Shown here: piece by piece, positions 25,325-36,049 of the stretch | Layout of the letters: each line of letters starts with the position of its first letter | How positions within the stretch are numbered: position 1 is the first letter of the stretch | From: Ascidia mentula | Lineage: Eukaryota > Chordata > Ascidiacea > Phlebobranchia > Ascidiidae | Direction: 5' to 3' | Length of the DNA: 64,000 nucleotides | Assembly: GCA_947561715.1 (NCBI GenBank) | Contig: OX387199.1 | Location: forward strand, 3,911,001-3,975,000 | Notes under the pieces: generated by a model | The model's database searches: none | The model's input: only the letters and a program-made list of their open reading frames with translations | Told to the model about the DNA's origin: nothing | Program-made: the position numbers and the translations under genes

Positions 25325-26251
25325 TTTGAAACTGAAAAAGAAAGTTGAACTTTTTTTGCACAACTTTTCATTAAATTATATCAGATTATATGTAATGAGC
25401 AACTGCACTGTTACAGGGTCAAAATAAAAACCTAAAACCGCGTTATGAGTAAAATGTTATGGTATGCATATTTCAAATGAGAAAACAATCAACATAGCAA
25501 ACTTTTAGCATGCTATCAAAACATGACATACCCATTTCTCCAATCAAATTAAACCATCAGTCCTTTTGTTCAGTGACATTCTCCTCGCAGTTCAATAAAA
25601 GTTGCCGTACAAGCATTTTTCAATCTCATGGAGTTACTTTACTTAGTTTAAACATTTTGTTTTCTGCAAAATATGGAATTAAGCACAATTGTTTGACAGT
25701 TGAGCACCAACTGGTGAGGGTGATATCACAGCACCTCAGAGATCAAAATACAAACAGTGCGAGAGGAAAAATTAGTAAAAAATCAGAATAAAATTTTGTT
25801 TTCCAAACCAACGAGTTTGAAATAAAACCAAACAAAGTGTAAGACGGTATATTCTAAACACAGTATATTTTCAAACACCAAGGAAAATGTTTGGCAACTG
25901 TTTCAAAGGTGGCAAAAATTTGTATGCTGAATAAACATTTTAATCTTTCATTACAATGTTATTGCCTTATAATTAGCTAGCAACATAATAAACAGGGCAC
26001 TGGTTGCATAAAATAAAATCATAAAGAAGTGTCACATGTACAGTTAAAACAATACAATTGAGAATTTTCGGTCCAAATCAAATTAATATCTTTTCTATCA
26101 CAGATTTTTCTACACGTGTGTTGGCATAAAACATTAAATGAGTACAAATGTAAACAACAAAATGAAAAATCTAAAATAGTGAAATAACAATGCTATGACT
26201 GTGTTGCATTTAAACACATATATGACCGAGGAAGTCGATAAATAAATCCAC
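25325..26251. other. Spacer between two minus-strand genes
   Basis: Holds the 3' flank of the SLC35F-like gene and the 5' flank of BBS10. Very AT-rich, with no recognised features beyond the acceptor-like TTTCTTTTTCAG just before the BBS10 ATG. Confidence 0.5.
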
Positions 26252-29097
26252 TTAGCACTGGTTTGTCGCACTATGCAAAGAACAGTTCAATTTAAAACAA
26301 GTTTCACTTCGTTGAGTTAATGGGGTATCGTCTTGTGCTGTTTGTGAACCTGGCAGAGAATTGGTGCTTCCAGAATTAGAGTTTGAAACACTTTGTGACT
26401 GTAAAGTTCTTGACATAGGTTGTTTTGAGTTGTAAATGATGAGGGCCAATACTATGGTGGCAAATGACACAACATACAACGCTGACATCTGAAAAAGGAA
26501 GGGTTGTGTTTCTGTGAACCTTATACATGGTTTATGTGCTAATATGTGTAGTTACTTTTTCAGTTGCTTTTTACTATCATAAAAAAACAAACACGTTTAA
26601 AAAGGAAAGCCAAAGCTATTACTCATGCCGAAGCAGATGATTCAAACACTACTGTGTTCATCATCAGTGCTAGAGAAGATTGAGTTGCAACAATTTTAAA
26701 AATCACAAAATATAATTAGTCAGGATAACACTTGCTAGAACAAGCATGTTTATTGTTCATGTGCTTACTAACTTTATGTGCAAAATAAAAATAATTTGAT
26801 TTTTCAAACAGGCAAACAGTATGATAAATAAAAAAGCAGATTCGACAGAAAACAGTTACAACACACCTTGTCTTGAAACAGGAACAAGCCCGCGAACAAC
26901 GCATAGAGATCAGCTGTGAGCAACGAAATGTTGACTGCCGTCGCGCTGCTGAATCTCATAACAATGGGTAGGAGAGAATACAATAAAAACATGCATACAG
27001 CAAAAGCAGCAAGCAGAAGAATGACTGTGCTGTCCCATTTCAGTGTTGCAAGAGTCTGTCTTTCCAGAATCGCCCTTAAAATAAGATTTACAGAGTGCAC
27101 AATTTTCCAAATCGTGTTTCACATAATTTTGTTTAAAACAGATGCAAAGCTTAAAATTTGACATGTTGTTTTCACAATTTTCAAGACAGGCAACAATTTT
27201 TTTAAAATATCATTCAAGCATTTAACTCCTAAATGAGAAGGCATGCATCAAACTTTACATCATTTGCAATAAAGTGTGTTTATTTTTTAAATTGCAATCA
27301 TGTGGCCAATAGAACTTTTTATTATTTCAAAATTCCAAAAAAATGTTTTCTATTTACTTACACTTGAATTCCGGATACTATGGGACAAAATAGGCCATAC
27401 ATGCCTAGGAATTCAACATTGCCAGCAGAGTGACGTTTGGCAATATATTCCATGGAAACATTGGTGATTCCATAGCAGACTGCACCAGCGAGCACCAAAA
27501 CATCACCAAGTGCTGGGTTACTCCCTATCAAGCAAGGTTACAAAAGTTATGTACCAGTACTACTGACCATTGTATGAAATGCTTCTTAATGAATATTTAC
27601 TGTTTGTTAAAAAACACATTACAACACAACTAGTTGCTGCTTTGAAAATGATGTCAAGTTCAAAATGCCTTATTTATGTTTGCCTTTTGTAGATGTCCGA
27701 CAGTACTCTTGCAATATTAAATGGCACCATCTCTATTCCCAAGTTTATAACATTCTTACAACGCAATAGAATTTATAATCGACAAGCATTCTTAGAAACT
27801 TACCAGAGGCGCTCCCTTTTTCCACTATGACATCAGCACCCACCATGCATGCCACTCCCACGAGAGCGATAAACACACCCACAAAATGAACAATCAAATA
27901 CCGCACTTTTAGCAGAAAGTAGGAGAGTATCATTACCACTGGCAATATGAAGCAGTCAAGCAACTGGAAGAGATGGCTAAATTATTGTAACATTTGTGCC
28001 ACAGCTCTCATGATTTGCACATAAAAAAGATTTGTGCAGCATGTAAGAGTATAATTTATTTTGCTTGAATTGCTTTTAGTCTATTACAACACGCTTGAAT
28101 ACACAACAAATGTTTGTAATTTGCCAAAGCGATGGATGGCAAAATATTACCTGCACACTTGTTACTGAGGTATATTGGTATGCCAAAACCACCAAGTAGT
28201 TAGCTTCCACATCGATAATTGAAATAATTGCATACTTCCACCAGTTCCGCTTCAGCACCTATTGCAAGAAACACATTGAGATATTTTTCAAATGGTCAGA
28301 AGCATTTTACCAAATCTTAAACATATCAACACATAAATATGCATGCTCTTTAAGGTAATTTGACATTACATGTGTAACATAACCATTATTGAAAAAAGGG
28401 TATTAGATCGTTTAGTGCCATACCTGAAACAGCAGCACTTTTCCATCTTCAGTACGTCTGTAGCATAGCGTTGTGGTATAGAAAAGGCACAGCAGAACAT
28501 AGTTTAGGAAACCTTGGAAGACAGGGAGGGAAACGTCATGCCGGAGCAAATATTCACTTGTAACAGCTGTCCCACAAATGAGAAGTGACAGTCCTTGCCC
28601 AAATAGAACAGGTTTCAGCACTTTCCTACATATAGTTGAGTTAACATAGACTCGTATCTTGATAAAAATGTTTTACCAGGCAAGCAAATCAAATGAATTT
28701 TGGACAGAAGAATTTGAGCATGCATGAACATTAAACATGCTAAGTAAAACTTGTATTGATGCTGACAACACCAAACAACTATGAAGTTATAAGGTGCCCC
28801 TTAGGCGACATCCACACGGAAAATCTTCTGTAGGATCACAAACAGTAAATACAGCACAGTGAACTGACCAATTTACAGTTGCCTAAATTTATGAAACTTT
28901 AATGGTGATTATCAACAGACAAGGAGGTTACGAAGCAACGAAAATAGTAAAAAAAACTTCAGGCTATACCATGTGAAGACACTCTTGATTCCTTCCTTTA
29001 CTTTGTTAAACATCGCTCTACATCTGCCCTTTTCCCTTCCCACAGATGCCGCGGTTTCGTCCCCTCCGCCATCTAAACTGTTTTCTTCAGGTAACAT
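26252..29097 (-). CDS. SLC35F1/F2-like solute transporter, seven exons
   Basis: Minus-strand exons: 29097-28970, 28625-28424, 28258-28151, 27963-27804, 27524-27362, 27074-26867, 26488-26252; 1206 nt, 401 residues, phases consistent. The protein aligns along its length with SLC35F1/F2: [59 protein letters not shown]-like segments, [24 protein letters not shown], then [18 protein letters not shown] and [16 protein letters not shown]. About ten helices follow a charged N-terminus, and the Ser/Thr/Gln-rich tail is cytoplasmic. The family belongs to the drug/metabolite transporter superfamily and its substrates are not well settled. An in-frame Met exists upstream at 29133; I prefer 29097. A Merlin transposon's target duplication ends right at the 5' side (29131-29138), so promoter or 5' UTR may lie in the transposon. 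Confidence 0.92.
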
Positions 29098-29138
29098 TGC
29101 GACACGATTCAAAAATTTCCAATTTATAAACAATTATT

Positions 29139-30048
29139 GGGTCTGGTGTACTTTTAGCACCACACCTAATATCTCAGCTATCCCTAGCACTACAAACCTG
29201 AAACTTCACACGAATGTTAAATGACACCTTACGAGTTACCATGCCAAAAATGACGTCATCACCTATGACGTAACGAAATTTACAACACTTCAAAGTTTTC
29301 CTCTCTATACGCGCTACGCCCGTCAACGAACTGCAATAGCATACTCCGTAAGGTACAACACCCACAAAACAAAAATGTTGTTTGATGAAAATTTAAAACT
29401 CTCACAAGTAACCTGCTTGCGTTGTGTGACTATTACTGATTTGTTAAATGCCTTCTTAAGCAAACACGCCAAAGTAGACCGTGGTTATTACGAAAAAACA
29501 CAACAAACAACATGTACTATTTTTACCACGACAAATTGTCAGGCTCATAGAGCAAAAACCACTGGTCCAATAGTGTCCATTGTGGCATCAATAGAAAGGT
29601 CTAATCCCATACTTTACACCAAAGTTAGGTTTAAAGATATATTTCGATTGTGCGACACCTAGTGTCGTTTAGAACAAGGACGATTTACGAAACATTGTGA
29701 CGTCACAAGCAAACTACTTATCGAATCGAAATTGGAAGCGATCGAAAGACATGTCCTTTGTGACAAAGCCTACCAAATTTCAGCTTGCAGCAGCCTTTAC
29801 TTTTGAGTTGGGAGCCCATCAAAGACCCCCAGCTACTTCGCTCGTATACACGCAAAAAGGCCGAAACCGACCATGTGTACTTTTAGCACCACATATTCGA
29901 TGGGTCGTAGCGTGGAAAGTAGAGACCCCATAGGGTCGGTTGATGCATCGTGTGGAAGGTCTATCTTTCTACTTTACCGTCCTCCGAAATTCAAGTACCT
30001 ACTGTGTTTGTGCGACACCTAGTGTCGTTTAGAACAAGGACGATTTGC
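29139..30048. repeat. Left arm of Merlin inverted repeat, internally repeated
   Basis: Matches 33838-34756 in reverse complement almost base for base. Within the arm two related ~360-base sub-units can be seen: both contain GCGACACCTAGTGTCG followed by TTTAGAACAAGGACGATTT (29652 and 30012), a GTGTACTTTTAGCACCACA block (29157 and 29875), and an AAGGTCT...ACTTTAC block. Both arms keep a 95-codon open frame, probably just a consequence of their recent common origin. Confidence 0.85.
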
Positions 30049-30593
30049 GCAACGAAACCCCGGCACCCTTTGCATTGTTGCACACAAATATGCTCTGTTA
30101 TGCAGAAGTTCGAGAAGGGCATTTCCCGATTGCTTGCATAGAAATACAGTGATGGGGCTTCGCAATTAGTTGTTTTTGGCAACGCCTTTTGGCTTTGTTT
30201 TGCGCGACATCTACTGGCTTAGGATTTACACTAAATTTTTAAAATACCTTGCATCGCAGAAAATCATATTTGGTGACTAATTTTCGGTTTTACATCGGCG
30301 ACATCTCCTGTGTAAATACCCTTCATCTCATACTAATCACGACATATATTTTTTGAAATGCTTGACTTCAATTTTATTTTTTTTTTTTTAAAAAAAAGGT
30401 ACGATTTTTATCTGCCTGCATATCTTCTTGGTCAATTGCCGTTGCCTGCTGCTTCATTTTTTTCGTCTTTTTCTTGCACCTAAAGCAATGTAATACGTAA
30501 ATGTTTGACGAAAAAAAAACTAGTTTAAGTATTTATGTTTCCTTCTGTAAGGATGAGTTTAATGTTGCTTCATAGAGCAAATGTGATGTAGAA

Positions 30594-30949
30594 TCACACT
30601 TGGTAACGTGGGTTTGATGCGATGGCACGAATTAAATCAGCGAAGTAAAGAGATTTGTCCCTTTTTCGTCGCCAAAGCCACTCATCAATGTACGAAGGAA
30701 TGAAGTCCCTATAAGCTCCATTCATTCGCTTGAATTTTCTTTTGCAATCGCACCACAGGCTTTCAATATCATTAGTATGAACCCCGTCAGGCGCCACAAA
30801 CAAATACGAGTGGTTCACCGTGCGATGTACATATTGCTGGGGCAAGTCTGCAAAATAAAACTTTGTGTAAGTGCATTGAACAAGAGGTCTTCTTTTTGTA
30901 ACATACGAGATATGTTGTTGTAGGCAGCCCACTGGTCAGACCAAATTTC
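30594..30949 (-). pseudogene. Merlin transposase, C-terminal part
   Basis: Two minus-strand exons fit: 30949-30907 (EIWSDQWAAYNNIS) and 30847-30594, joined through an intron with GTATGT...TTTGCAG. The joined part reads on into HLPQQYVHRTVNHSYLFV, then HTNDIESLWCDCKRKFKR and IDEWLWRRKR, ending at a stop. SDQW should hold the second catalytic Asp and IESLW the catalytic Glu of the DDE core. The N-terminal zinc-binding part and first Asp are not found upstream, where a LINE-like fragment intervenes. Non-functional as it stands. Confidence 0.75.
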
Positions 30950-30951
30950 GG

Positions 30952-31165
30952 GTTATATAATTCTTGACGTCGGCCAGGACGCTTTCGAGAGAGGGGTTTT
31001 CCTTGTGACATTGGATAGCAAGTCTTAAAGCAATAGAGGATTTAAATGATCGGATGAGGTGATTAGGAATGTTGTCCAGAGGGCGGGGGTCGTGTTTGAT
31101 GCGGTTTCTTGTCTTCCAAATTATGTGGGTTAAAGAGGTTTTCAGTAGAGCGGATAGGGTCGTGT
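30952..31165 (-). mobile_element. LINE-like reverse transcriptase 3' fragment
   Basis: Reads LKTSLTHIIWKTRNRIKHD and further residues resembling the C-terminal end of non-LTR retrotransposon polymerases (an IWxTRN motif). No full RT domain remains. It sits between the transposase fragment and a MITE. Confidence 0.45.
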
Positions 31166-31183
31166 TTGGGTAGTTTCGGGAAA

Positions 31184-31378
31184 TACAGATGGCCAGTGTT
31201 TCGATCCAGAAGGTCTTATCAGTGCAGCTGGTGTGACTATCAGACGACTTTGCTGACCAAACGGCCAAGCAAAGACTTCCACTTTGTGGTGATCAACGTC
31301 ATCAACATATTCGGTCAGCAAATTCGTCTGATAGTCACACGAACTGCACTGACGAGACCTGTCTGTAGCTTACACGGA
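31184..31378. repeat. Hairpin MITE nested in the Merlin element
   Basis: Left arm ACAGATGGCCAGTGTTTCGA ... GCAAAGACTTCCACTTTGTG; right arm is its partial reverse complement, ending ACCTGTCTGTAGCTTACAC. The middle includes a TGGTGATCAACGTCATCAAC loop. Confidence 0.7.
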
Positions 31379-32178
31379 AAATATATTGTTTATATATTAG
31401 TCGTACGTGCGGATGTTGTGTAGATCAACCCTTTGTAATTATGCAATGTAAGCGTGGAGTCGTTGTTCGTACACTTCAACACGACATGATGAAGGCTAAA
31501 GACCCTATGGTGAACCTCACATTAGTTTATCGTCCGTCAAGGCAAATATGCCTCGAGTCAGCAGACCCGGCTCCCTTGTACTTTATCCAGAAAAAAAATT
31601 CTCAGTTGTCCCTAACAATCCAAATATGTTTATTCTTTTTAAGCCTTGTGAATCCAAACAGTATAGTACTATAGAGCTAGCATTGCATGAGTCTCGTATA
31701 CAATTAAATCAGAATAGAATATATTGAATGAATTAATGACCAAACGCTAGACCGAAACGCAGGCAGGCTAGACGAAACAATTTACGCTATCACATGAACT
31801 GTAGAAGGCGCCTTTATTGGGTTTGATGATAGTAAATGAGCCTCCAGCAAAGGTTATTAGCAACAAGGAAAGATCACATTTACTCATTTCAAAACCAATG
31901 TCAAAGATGTTGGGAGTGCCGTAATCCTTTGTGGGGATAATTTCTTTTTCTCCAGTGGAGAAAGCGCTTTAGGCAAATTGCTTTTTTTTCGACCGCTGTC
32001 ATGATTTTTCGCCTATATGTTTTTCTACGGTCCCTGATTTTGCATCGTAAGTATTGTGCAGGTGATGTGTTGAAAGATGGGTAATACAAGTCCAATGGAT
32101 TCTATTTTAAATAGACATTGAGAACGATTTTCCCAAAAGCAAAATATTCTGTTCTACATACCCACACTGTGAGGAAGG

Positions 32179-32640
32179 TCATGCTTTCAGATCAAGGCTA
32201 AGGAAACATGAGTGCAATACCCCCAACAACGAATCGAACCGAAAAATGTTGAGTACAATGTCTTCAGGGAGATGTTGGTCGGTGTAAAGGGTTACGAAGA
32301 ATTGGCGGATGTGTGATAAAATTTCTTTGAGGGTTGAGAGGGGGTGTCCATGGTGGCCTGGTAGATCTACAATTGGGGGATGCATGCGTACTGGTAGAAG
32401 TTGGCTCCAGCTGCAGGTGTAAATGACCGGTTGCAGGACATTACAGTTGGATTCACTTATTAATGTATCGCTGCCGTCTGTCTGGGAATCCCAACCCTGA
32501 AGTTTGGGCCAAAAACTCCTAACCCTCGTTTTTTTCGCCCTAACCCTGTTATTTTGTTTGAAAATCATAACCCTAATGTGTTATTTTCAGTTGAAAGTCC
32601 TAATCATAATCATTTTACAACCGTAACGAAGCTTTGGATT
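32179..32640 (-). mobile_element. Possible LINE fragment with telomere-like CCCTAA motifs
   Basis: The frame 32568-32179 contains LKEILSHIRQFFVTLYTDQ, which resembles the segment just before the RT domain of LINE polyproteins. 32518-32575 holds four CCTAACCCT-like words. Evidence is weak and no complete domain is seen. The rest of the Merlin interior (31.4-33.8 kb) has no recognisable gene; the 122-codon frame at 32777-33145 matches nothing I know. Confidence 0.3.
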
Positions 32641-33837
32641 GTGCAACATCAGGCAGAGACTTTTCTACTTTATGGTGACTGTCGTCAGTCACCTGCAGTA
32701 CTGATGACATAATAGGTTGAAATAATGTCTTCTCGCAATTGATGTAATCGCACTTGTTCTTCGGTCACGGCCCGTCTTACTCTCGTATTGAACGCTGCGG
32801 TACTAGAAATGCAATATCAAGGAAAGTATCAGGCGGGATGCTAGGACACAACACATCTCGACGATCAGATAAGCCGTTTGTCAAAAGATCTTTATCCACG
32901 TGACCAACCTCAAATCTTCGCGCTATCGTACAGTGGACGCACCACCGCATGGGTTGGGTTAAACGAAACAACAACTCTGTCAGAATGAATTGGTATTCAA
33001 TACACAATTGTAAAGAGTTTACCCTTTCAATGAAAACATATTGTAAGCGATTTAATCCCATCGTGTTGTTTTTGACATTTCTCTGTTCGATTGAAGTGAG
33101 ATGTGAGAGCAACGACCCGTCATCACTGCTGCAAACATCCGCCACCTCGGCAAGAGAATGACAACATACAAAATAACAACAGGTAAGTGAGGAAATGGCT
33201 TAATTGAGGTTGATATCTTAATTGCTACTGCTCATAGAAATTACAGGTCTTCGGTTTTAAGAGGTGAATGCTAATAAACCACCTCACAGCTGGATCAACA
33301 TTTGTGATCCTCAATATAACTTTGGAACAAAGAAATATGCGCGAATGTAGACGGTACAAATTGTGCACAATTTAGTGCAGTATTTAAACTCAAATATTTG
33401 TTTGTTAACAACAAACGTTTTAGCATAGATTTCTATGTTTCATCAGCTTATGTGAGGCTCACACAGCCACACATGACAAATTAGCTGCGGGGTGGATCTA
33501 TATTATGTACCGTTTTAAGATGGTCAATTGAAGCAATATTCCTTTCATTTAAAAAAGGTGCCATTCGTAGCAACCGTTAGAACGCATATGAGCAGTTCTA
33601 ATAAAAAAGGTTTTGTTTACGGGGAATGCCCACCCTGTATTCCTCCGTCACAAACAAAGGTGGCACGTAACTAATTTTAAAAAACACAAAAATGTTACAG
33701 GGGATGCATATAAAAATTGAATCACAGAAGTAGAAGTTCATTCGTAATTTTAAGTTAGACCCCCATCTTGATCACGAGCGTATTAGGTAGGGTTGATAAA
33801 CAATGTAAACAGTGAAACAATGTTGGATAAAAATAAA

Positions 33838-34756
33838 CAATGTTTGATAAATCGTTCTCGATTTAGGCGACACTAGGTGTCGCACAAACACAGTAGGTAC
33901 TTGAATTTCGGAGGATGGTAAAGTAGAAAGATAGACCTTCCACACGATGCATCAACCGACCCTATGGGGTCTCTACTTTTCACGCTACGACCCATCGAAT
34001 ATGTGGTGCTAAAAGTACACATGGTCGGTTTCGGCCTTTTTGCGTGTATACGAGCGAAGTAGCTGGGGGTCTTTGATGGGCTCCCAACTCAAAAGTAAAG
34101 GCTGCTGCAAGCTGAAATTTGGTAGGCTTTGTCACAAAGGACATGTCTTTCGATCGCTTCCAATTTCGATTCGATAAGTAGTTTGCTTGTGACGTCACAA
34201 TGTTTCGTAAATCGTCCTTGTTCTAAACGACACTAGGTGTCGCACAATCGAAATATATCTTTAAACCTAACTTTGGTGTAAAGTATGGGATTAGACCTTT
34301 CTATTGATGCCACAATGGACACTATTGGACCAGTGGTTTTTGCTCTATGAGCCTGACAATTTGTCGTGGTAAAAATAGTACATGTTGTTTGTTGTGTTTT
34401 TTCGTAATAACCACGGTCTACTTTGGCGTGTTTGCTTAAGAAGGCATTTAACAAATCAGTAATAGTCACACAACGCAAGCAGGTTACTTGTGAGAGTTTT
34501 AAATTTTCATCAAACAACATTTTTGTTTTGTGGGTGTTGTACCTTACGGAGTATGCTATTGCAGTTCGTTGACGGGCGTAGCGCGTATAGAGAGGAAAAC
34601 TTTGAAGTGTTGTAAATTTCGTTACGTCATAGGTGATGACGTCATTTTTGGCATGGTAACTCGTAAGGTGTCATTTAACATTCGTGTGAAGTTTCAGATT
34701 TGTAGTGCTAGGGATAGCTGAGATATTAGGTGTGGTGCTTAAAGTACACCAGACCC
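33838..34756. repeat. Right arm of Merlin inverted repeat
   Basis: Reverse complement of 29139-30048. One visible difference is ACTTTAAG here against ACTTTTAG in the left arm near the tip. Confidence 0.85.
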
Positions 34757-34764
34757 CAATTATT

Positions 34765-36049
34765 GCCGTGGCATTTGCCAGACATTACTCATTCAAACAA
34801 ATTTAGTGAAACTGCTGATTCAGGAAAAATTCAACCACATGTTGAGATACATAGAAATCATTTAGTTGACTCAGCGGAAAGTGATGAATTATTCTGAAAC
34901 ACTAACTTGACTTGTTGGTCATAACACATATGAGTACAATCCCCAAAGGCCGTTAGTCAGAAAACATTCTGTTTGATGTGCAGGTAAGCTAATAACCTTT
35001 TGCGTCAGTGGTTTAACAGAAACAAGACATGCAGCGTACCAATAGGATTCCCAGTTGCTGCTTTGCTGAAGCTAAGTCTGCTTGCGTGTTCTTGCTGATA
35101 TTGACCACTGCTTTTTAAACTCCGTAGGGAAAATTTAAGTAGGGAAACATGCGTGTTGCTACAGACGTAATGAGAATAAATTTATTTTTAAACTATGTGG
35201 TATAATCTTTGTGGTTAAAAAATGTGGTTAAAGTGGTTAAAAAAAAAAGTCTTTGTCGCCTGGAATGTGCACTGTTGGGATGGATTCCGCCCATATTCCG
35301 CCCATATTCCGCCCATATTCCGCCTTCTCGGAGGGAAATTTATTTCGTTGGAATACGATTGCCAGAAAAGCATCGATCGGTATCTTGTTGTATATGCTCT
35401 TGGCTGTACTTTAAAGCCAATTTAAAGGAAAATGTAGGTTGGGAAGCAGTTTAAATATGTCGTTAAACATTTGTAGCCCGAAAATTGTCTTATTTATTAT
35501 GTGTGACGTTATTCTTGTATTTGCACTGGTACAGAAATAATACGATGCTTAAAACATGTTCGAGAAACACTGGGGTACTTATTTATTCGACAAGAATTAT
35601 CTGCAGCTGCCAATACAGCTATAGTACTTCGTTGAGCATCGAACCGACTCGATCTAGCATCATTTCGATGATTCATCATAGGCTATTGGCCAATTTAGGA
35701 GATTCCCGGGAACGATTGTTTTGTACCGAATTTTATTCCACTTTTGATCAAAGCTAAAATATAACATTATGCAGTGTACAGATAACAAAGGGAAATGAAA
35801 ATTCAAAGCCTTTTGTTCTACAGCATGGGGTCAAAATTTAAACACTTTTCTGGATAAATAGTTTCACCAATCACGTTTCACCAATCATAATGGTTTGGGA
35901 CAGCTTCGAAGCTGACTCTCCCATCCAACTTTCTCGTTTTCAACCAAGAAAAAAGGCAAGCGGCCGTTTAAGTATTCAAACTAAAGCGCGAAGTCGTGGC
36001 TTTCAATGCGTTAAAACATCAGATATGCACGCGAAAAATAACAAAATGT
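34765..36049. other. Spacer between Merlin element and the LDLa receptor gene
   Basis: No gene recognised. 35284-35324 is a short tandem array (ATTCCGCCCAT, four units). 35863-35890 repeats TTTCACCAATCA twice. Confidence 0.5.
35284..35324. repeat. Microsatellite, ~11-bp unit
   Basis: Four direct copies of ATTCCGCCCAT, the last one partial. Confidence 0.8.

Larger units (their letters stand above)
29139..34756. mobile_element. Merlin-type DNA transposon, 5.6 kb, with 8-bp target duplication
   Basis: The ends are inverted (GGGTCTGGTGTACTT at 29139; its complement ends at 34756) and flanked by the same 8 bases, CAATTATT, at 29131-29138 and 34757-34764. The inverted arms extend about 0.9 kb and differ at few positions. 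Inside is a minus-strand transposase fragment of the Merlin/ISXO2 type (30594-30949). Merlin elements are known to make 8-9-bp target duplications, so ends, duplication and enzyme agree. The interior is cluttered with a LINE-like fragment and a MITE, so this copy is unlikely to encode a working transposase. Confidence 0.85.

Noticed and set aside
23570..25363. A single 597-codon frame for BBS10
   Set aside because: It reads through an intron that happens to lack stops; splicing 25134 to 24989 restores the chaperonin alignment and removes an unmatched insert.
29375..29662. 95-codon frame in the Merlin arm (also at 34233-34520) as a gene
   Set aside because: It is kept in both arms only because the arms are near-identical; no protein family features, and it lies in a repeat.
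32518..32575. Interstitial telomere repeat
   Set aside because: Only four imperfect CCTAACCCT words with unrelated spacing; could be chance in an AT-rich stretch.
35284..35324. CRISPR-like array
   Set aside because: Direct 11-base tandem copies without spacers, in an animal genome; a plain microsatellite.
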